Shown here in pieces: positions 6,188 through 8,967 of a stretch of 8,967 nt of DNA. Positions within the stretch are counted from its first letter, which is position 1. Each line of letters starts with the position of its first letter. The DNA comes from Treponema sp. (GTDB lineage Bacteria; Spirochaetota; Spirochaetia; Treponematales; Breznakiellaceae), in contig JAITFA010000130.1 of the NCBI GenBank assembly GCA_031281685.1, forward strand, positions 1 to 8,967, written 5' to 3'. The notes below the pieces were generated by a model, which searched no databases, was not told where the DNA came from, and saw only the letters and a list, made by a program, of their open reading frames with translations. The position numbers and the translations under genes are program-made.

Positions 6188-7351
6188 CTATTTTGCGGAA
6201 TCCGTAATGGATTGACGGGCAAGCTCATGGATGTTACTTGTCCAGTCAACCAAGGTGATCTCTTTTAAAACACCATCTCCCTCTGAGCTGCCTGTTTCAT
6301 GCAAAGCCGGAATCAAGGCGCGGATAAGGCGTTCATCAGTATCCCGCAACGTGCCGTACCGGTGATTCTCGTTAATTTCAAAGATGAATGAGACGAGTAG
6401 TTTAACAGCCTCATCAGTACCAAGCTGAGACAGGGTACTCACAACCGCGAACTTCTCTTCTATGTCGTATGAGTGCTTGTAAGAACGCCAGAGCAGCGTA
6501 TAAGTCTGCTCATCGGGTACGCCATACTTGCCAAGCATAGCTATAGCGCGTTTGCGTATCAGCACCACTTCCCGGCTAGTTAGCGGCGAGTGAGTCCATC
6601 CCTCACTAAGGGCAGCCTGAGCGCCCTGACTCTTCAACTCGTCACTCGCAGAGGACTCATCAAGGGCGATAAGCGCCTGATATCGAGTCTGGTACGGGTA
6701 AAAGGTATTGTTGATACCTTTGATTAGCTCTTCTGAAGGATCTTCCGCGAGTTTGGTAAGTGTTTCTTCCGCATACTGTTTGATCCACGTAGAATACCAG
6801 CCGTTTGCGGCGGCAAACACCGGCATATAGGCTGAGGCATCACCAAGACTGCCAAGAGCAGTGATCGCGCCGTAAGCGAGCCGTTCTCCGTCTTCCCTCG
6901 GCTTGGTTGGATACAGCGTATTCTGCTCAAGGAAACGTATGATCCGGGGCAGATAATCCGTAACCCCAATAGCGCCCAGCGTGATAAGCGCGTCAGACCT
7001 GATGATCGGGTTGGAGAACCGTTCCACCACTCTCCAGAGATCCGGAGCAGCCTCAGCGTATTGCTGCTGGCTAATCTGATCCGTAATGATCCGTAAGGAC
7101 TCCTCAAGCGCCGTCTTCTCTTTTAGAGTCCGTGTGTCAGGTATTTGCCACAGGAGCGTCTTGAGCGCGTCAGCAAAAAAAGATGCGGACTCATCAGCAT
7201 TCTCACTTGACACGGCCTGCAACACGTTGAGCTGTTCCCCAACACTTGTCGCACGCTTAAACCGACCAGCATAATAGTCCAATGCTTCAGACTGACCAAA
7301 AAGGCTAAACGCGCATTGGCTGACCAAAAGAAGAACAATAAATTTCTTCAT
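6188..7351 (-). CDS. Secreted HEAT-repeat protein
   Basis: This 387-residue protein begins with a Sec signal peptide (MKKFIVLLLVSQCAFSLFG, cleavage probably after S16 or G19). C13 is preceded by V-S-Q, which is not a good lipobox, so it is more likely soluble in the periplasm than a lipoprotein. The body is almost entirely helical, with HEAT-like pairs such as IIRSDALITLGAIGVTDYL (about 116-134), RLAYGAITALGSLGD (157-171), LIRKRAIAMLGKYG (264-277) and EEKFAVVSTLSQLGTDEAV (298-316). HEAT solenoids act as protein-binding scaffolds and no catalytic motif is seen. AAGGAG (minus, 7372-7367) lies 15 nt before the ATG, a long spacing. The gene follows the phosphatase-fold lipoprotein gene on the same strand, so both products may act in the envelope. 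Function unknown. Confidence 0.82.
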   Translation of the reverse strand: MKKFIVLLLVSQCAFSLFGQSEALDYYAGRFKRATSVGEQLNVLQAVSSENADESASFFADALKTLLWQIPDTRTLKEKTALEESLRIITDQISQQQYAEAAPDLWRVVERFSNPIIRSDALITLGAIGVTDYLPRIIRFLEQNTLYPTKPREDGERLAYGAITALGSLGDASAYMPVFAAANGWYSTWIKQYAEETLTKLAEDPSEELIKGINNTFYPYQTRYQALIALDESSASDELKSQGAQAALSEGWTHSPLTSREVVLIRKRAIAMLGKYGVPDEQTYTLLWRSYKHSYDIEEKFAVVSTLSQLGTDEAVKLLVSFIFEINENHRYGTLRDTDERLIRALIPALHETGSSEGDGVLKEITLVDWTSNIHELARQSITDSAK

Positions 7352-7363
7352 AGATTCTTTATC

Positions 7364-7546
7364 TCACTCCTTAAAGATTTGCCTCATTCTTAATGAGGTA
7401 TGTTCAGAAAAGTATAGCTGGAAATGCCCAGGCTGTCTACAGTAAGATTGCAGATTGCGTAAGTTCCCTGTGGCGCGGACGCCGGTGTTGCTGTAGTGTG
7501 CCGGTATGCCGCTGTACCCGATCTGACGCGCTTGGCCGTTTATCAT
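7364..7546 (-). CDS. Doubtful 60-codon ORF between the lipoprotein and HEAT genes
   Basis: The ATG overlaps the stop of the upstream lipoprotein gene as ATGA, the ORF fills almost the whole gap, and its last codons (AAG GAG TGA) contain the Shine-Dalgarno of the HEAT gene 12 bp further on. That arrangement looks like coupled translation. The first 30 codons favour G or C at the third position, like the neighbouring genes. Against it, the product (MINGQARQIGYSGIPAHYSN...) has no recognisable domain, signal peptide or membrane segment. The second minus frame, continuing from the lipoprotein gene past its TGA TAA, is also open for about 48 codons and ends in a plausible SYTFLNIPH. The gap may instead be a decayed gene end. 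Confidence 0.3.
   Translation of the reverse strand: MINGQARQIGYSGIPAHYSNTGVRATGNLRNLQSYCRQPGHFQLYFSEHTSLRMRQIFKE
7382..7398 (-). terminator. Short hairpin before the HEAT gene
   Basis: The arms cctcatt and aatgagg pair over 7 bp with a 3-nt loop. On the minus strand a weak, interrupted T-run (caaatcttt) follows. It may partially end lipoprotein-gene transcription or shape the HEAT-gene leader; the stem is short and A+T-rich. Confidence 0.28.
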
Positions 7547-8646
7547 AGCGCGGATGACCCAGCGGCGACTGTTTCACCTACTTGTGTGAGTGTCAGCACT
7601 AAGGGCAGATGGTCGCTGAGGCCGTTGCCCGTGCCTGCGCTGTAGACATACGGTTTACCATTGCTTCTTACAAACGGCTCTTTGTTGATGAGTGCGCAGG
7701 AATCAAAATCCCAGCCAGAACCGTTAAAGAGCGCGGCGGAGAGCAGGAAATGGTCGATGGTTTCCCAAGTATCCTTATAGTTATAAGAGCCGCCGATAAG
7801 CTCATTCCACCAAGGCGAATACAGCGCCAGCGCTTCGTCCTTGTTGTTAAAAGCCGTGGCTTGCGGCGGTTTTTGCGGGCTTATAATAAGAAAATCCGTC
7901 TGTATATGCTCCGCAAGTTCCGACGCCTTTGGATCGTCAGGCATGAGGGCGCTTACGCTGGACTCTCCTAAGCGAAAGAATTCGTCATGATTCTCATTCA
8001 GATCGCCCATAACAATCACCGGTATCCCTGAACCTTCCTGCCGTATCTCGCGTAGCCTTCGCAGTATCACCCGCGCCGAGTCCTTACGTTTCGGTTCGGT
8101 CTTTTCCTCACCGTCAGCCTTTGATTTCCAGTGGCAGGCGAACAAGACCAGCGGCTTATCTTCTATTATAAAGCGCGCCTCAAGCACTGGTCGCGGACTG
8201 GTCTCCCCTTGACTTGTTATGGAATGAATCAGCGTCTGTTCAAACGGGAAACGGCTGATAATGCCAATGCCAAGCGCCGCGTTCCGGTTCCCGCCAAAAA
8301 AGCTGTGCCGGTATCCCTGTTTGGCAAGCGGACCCGTAATCAAGTCTTCAAGAACCTTTGCGTTCTCCACCTCAATCAGGGCAATAATATCCGGCGCTTT
8401 TTCAACCATGCGTCCAATCGCGTCAGCAATCCCATTCAACCGCGCCTGATACTTTTCGCTGGTCCACCCCGCAGCCAAGCTATAGTCCGGGTACTCATAT
8501 CCGCTTTCTTCCCCGTCAAAAAGCGTCTGCACATTCCATGTCGCAATCGTCAGCCTGCCACTTGAAGCCTGAGATGTTTCCGCAGTCTCACAGCCTGAAA
8601 GAAAAAGCGAACACAGAGAAAACAAAAAGATATATTTTACTCGCAT
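7543..8646 (-). CDS. Lipoprotein with endonuclease/exonuclease/phosphatase fold
   Basis: This 367-residue protein has a lipoprotein signal: a short basic start, a hydrophobic core and the lipobox LSGC with C19 as the lipidated residue. The catalytic domain fits the EEP (DNase I-like) superfamily. Motifs are TWNVQTLFDG (N38), IIALIEVEN (metal-binding E92), HWKSK (H172), GDLNEN (D215, N217), TIDHFL (D298, H299) and LSDHLPL (D345, H346). All active-site residues for Mg-dependent phosphodiester cleavage are present. Family members cut DNA or RNA or hydrolyse phosphoester lipids and nucleotides; the substrate is not evident. Exposure on the envelope suits an extracellular nuclease or phosphatase. 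The ATG has AGGAGG (8657-8652) 5 nt upstream. A repeat array lies about 100 bp upstream. Confidence 0.9.
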   Translation of the reverse strand: MRVKYIFLFSLCSLFLSGCETAETSQASSGRLTIATWNVQTLFDGEESGYEYPDYSLAAGWTSEKYQARLNGIADAIGRMVEKAPDIIALIEVENAKVLEDLITGPLAKQGYRHSFFGGNRNAALGIGIISRFPFEQTLIHSITSQGETSPRPVLEARFIIEDKPLVLFACHWKSKADGEEKTEPKRKDSARVILRRLREIRQEGSGIPVIVMGDLNENHDEFFRLGESSVSALMPDDPKASELAEHIQTDFLIISPQKPPQATAFNNKDEALALYSPWWNELIGGSYNYKDTWETIDHFLLSAALFNGSGWDFDSCALINKEPFVRSNGKPYVYSAGTGNGLSDHLPLVLTLTQVGETVAAGSSAL

Positions 8647-8748
8647 AGAAGCCTCCTACACATATTACGGCGCGGTAAAGTCTAAACGCTTCAACTCACG
8701 CCGCTTAATGTCGTAGTGCGTTGTATCGGCGCTTGGACACCGATGCTT

Positions 8749-8967
8749 GGTGCCAGACACCAACGTAGACGCCACAACGCTTGGGTACCAGACATCCACA
8801 TAGGTGCCACAGCGTTTGAGTGCCAGACATCGGCGCTGGGTGTCTGGCATCTGTGCTGGGTGCCAGACATCGGCGCTTGGTGTCTGACACCCCCGTAGGC
8901 GCCACAACGCTTGGGTGCCAGACACCAACGTAGGCGCTACACCGTTTGGGTGCCAGACACTGACGCT
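8749..8967. repeat. Array of eight GGTGCCAGACACC-type cores with 35- and 20-bp spacing
   Basis: Eight 13-bp cores begin at 8749, 8784, 8819, 8839, 8859, 8879, 8914 and 8949, giving start-to-start distances of exactly 35, 35, 20, 20, 20, 35 and 35 bp. Each core is close to GGTGCCAGACACC or its reverse complement. The one at 8879 (GGTGTCTGACACC) is a perfect odd palindrome. In the 20-bp section the orientation alternates (+, -, +, -); in the 35-bp sections all are +. The 35-bp period contains a 15-bp addition such as aacgtagacgccaca. Neither 20 nor 35 is a multiple of three, so this is non-coding despite chance ORFs. A decayed copy may precede it around 8730-8745. The array continues beyond the right edge. 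Confidence 0.93.

Noticed and set aside
7543..7546. Stop-codon readthrough extending the lipoprotein
   Set aside because: Two consecutive in-frame stops (TGA TAA) follow, and the protein already ends after the complete EEP domain.
8665..8928. ORFs across the right-hand array on both strands
   Set aside because: The 20- and 35-bp periods shift the frame, so the repeats cannot encode repeated peptide units. The translations are chance Cys/His/Trp-rich strings.
8749..8967. CRISPR array
   Set aside because: The repeated word is only 13 bp and occurs in both orientations. The intervals are themselves repeats and not unique spacers, and no cas gene is present.

Overview
The window reads as a chromosomal segment of a Gram-negative bacterium of roughly 50% G+C. 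My best guess is a spirochaete of the Treponema type. The reasons are a glycolipid-type GT4 transferase, an archaeal-type aspartate-semialdehyde dehydrogenase, a lipoprotein with a classical lipobox, HEAT-repeat export, TTG and GTG starts, and dispersed short tandem repeats. This assignment is inference; no rRNA or tRNA is present to settle it.

Layout, left to right. (1) Positions 1-389 hold a 21-bp tandem array of 14 units. It lies inside a + strand frame that is open from the window edge and reads as an acidic heptad repeat. (2) Positions 589-2931 are a two-gene + strand operon: a radical SAM enzyme with four extra C-terminal cysteines, then a GT4 glycosyltransferase 21 bp downstream. (3) Positions 2934-3044 are a convergent intergenic region with two hairpins. 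(4) Positions 3027-5875 are a minus-strand group transcribed dapA, then a ThuA-family gene, then asd. Two early lysine/diaminopimelate enzymes flank the ThuA-family gene, which overlaps asd by 4 bp (ATGA). A perfect 14-bp hairpin sits between dapA and the ThuA-family gene. (5) Positions 5876-6187 hold a divergent promoter region, a 29-codon GTG-start gene for a tiny, very basic mS38/COX24-like (AURKAIP1-domain) putative ribosomal protein, and a strong intrinsic terminator. (6) Positions 6188-8646 are minus-strand genes for envelope proteins: an endonuclease/exonuclease/phosphatase-fold lipoprotein, a doubtful 60-codon ORF, and a secreted HEAT-repeat protein. (7) Positions 8749-8967 hold an array of eight 13-bp near-palindromic cores spaced 35-35-20-20-20-35-35 bp. 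It runs off the right edge.

How the genes work together. DapA condenses pyruvate with the aspartate semialdehyde made by Asd, so these two act in consecutive steps; the ThuA-family protein between them has no known role in that pathway. The radical SAM/GT4 pair looks like a modification unit, possibly for a glycolipid or envelope glycan, with unknown substrate. The points most worth following up are the quantised right-hand array and its relatives elsewhere in the window, the ThuA gene inside the dapA-asd group, the radical SAM/GT pair, and the tiny basic gene.
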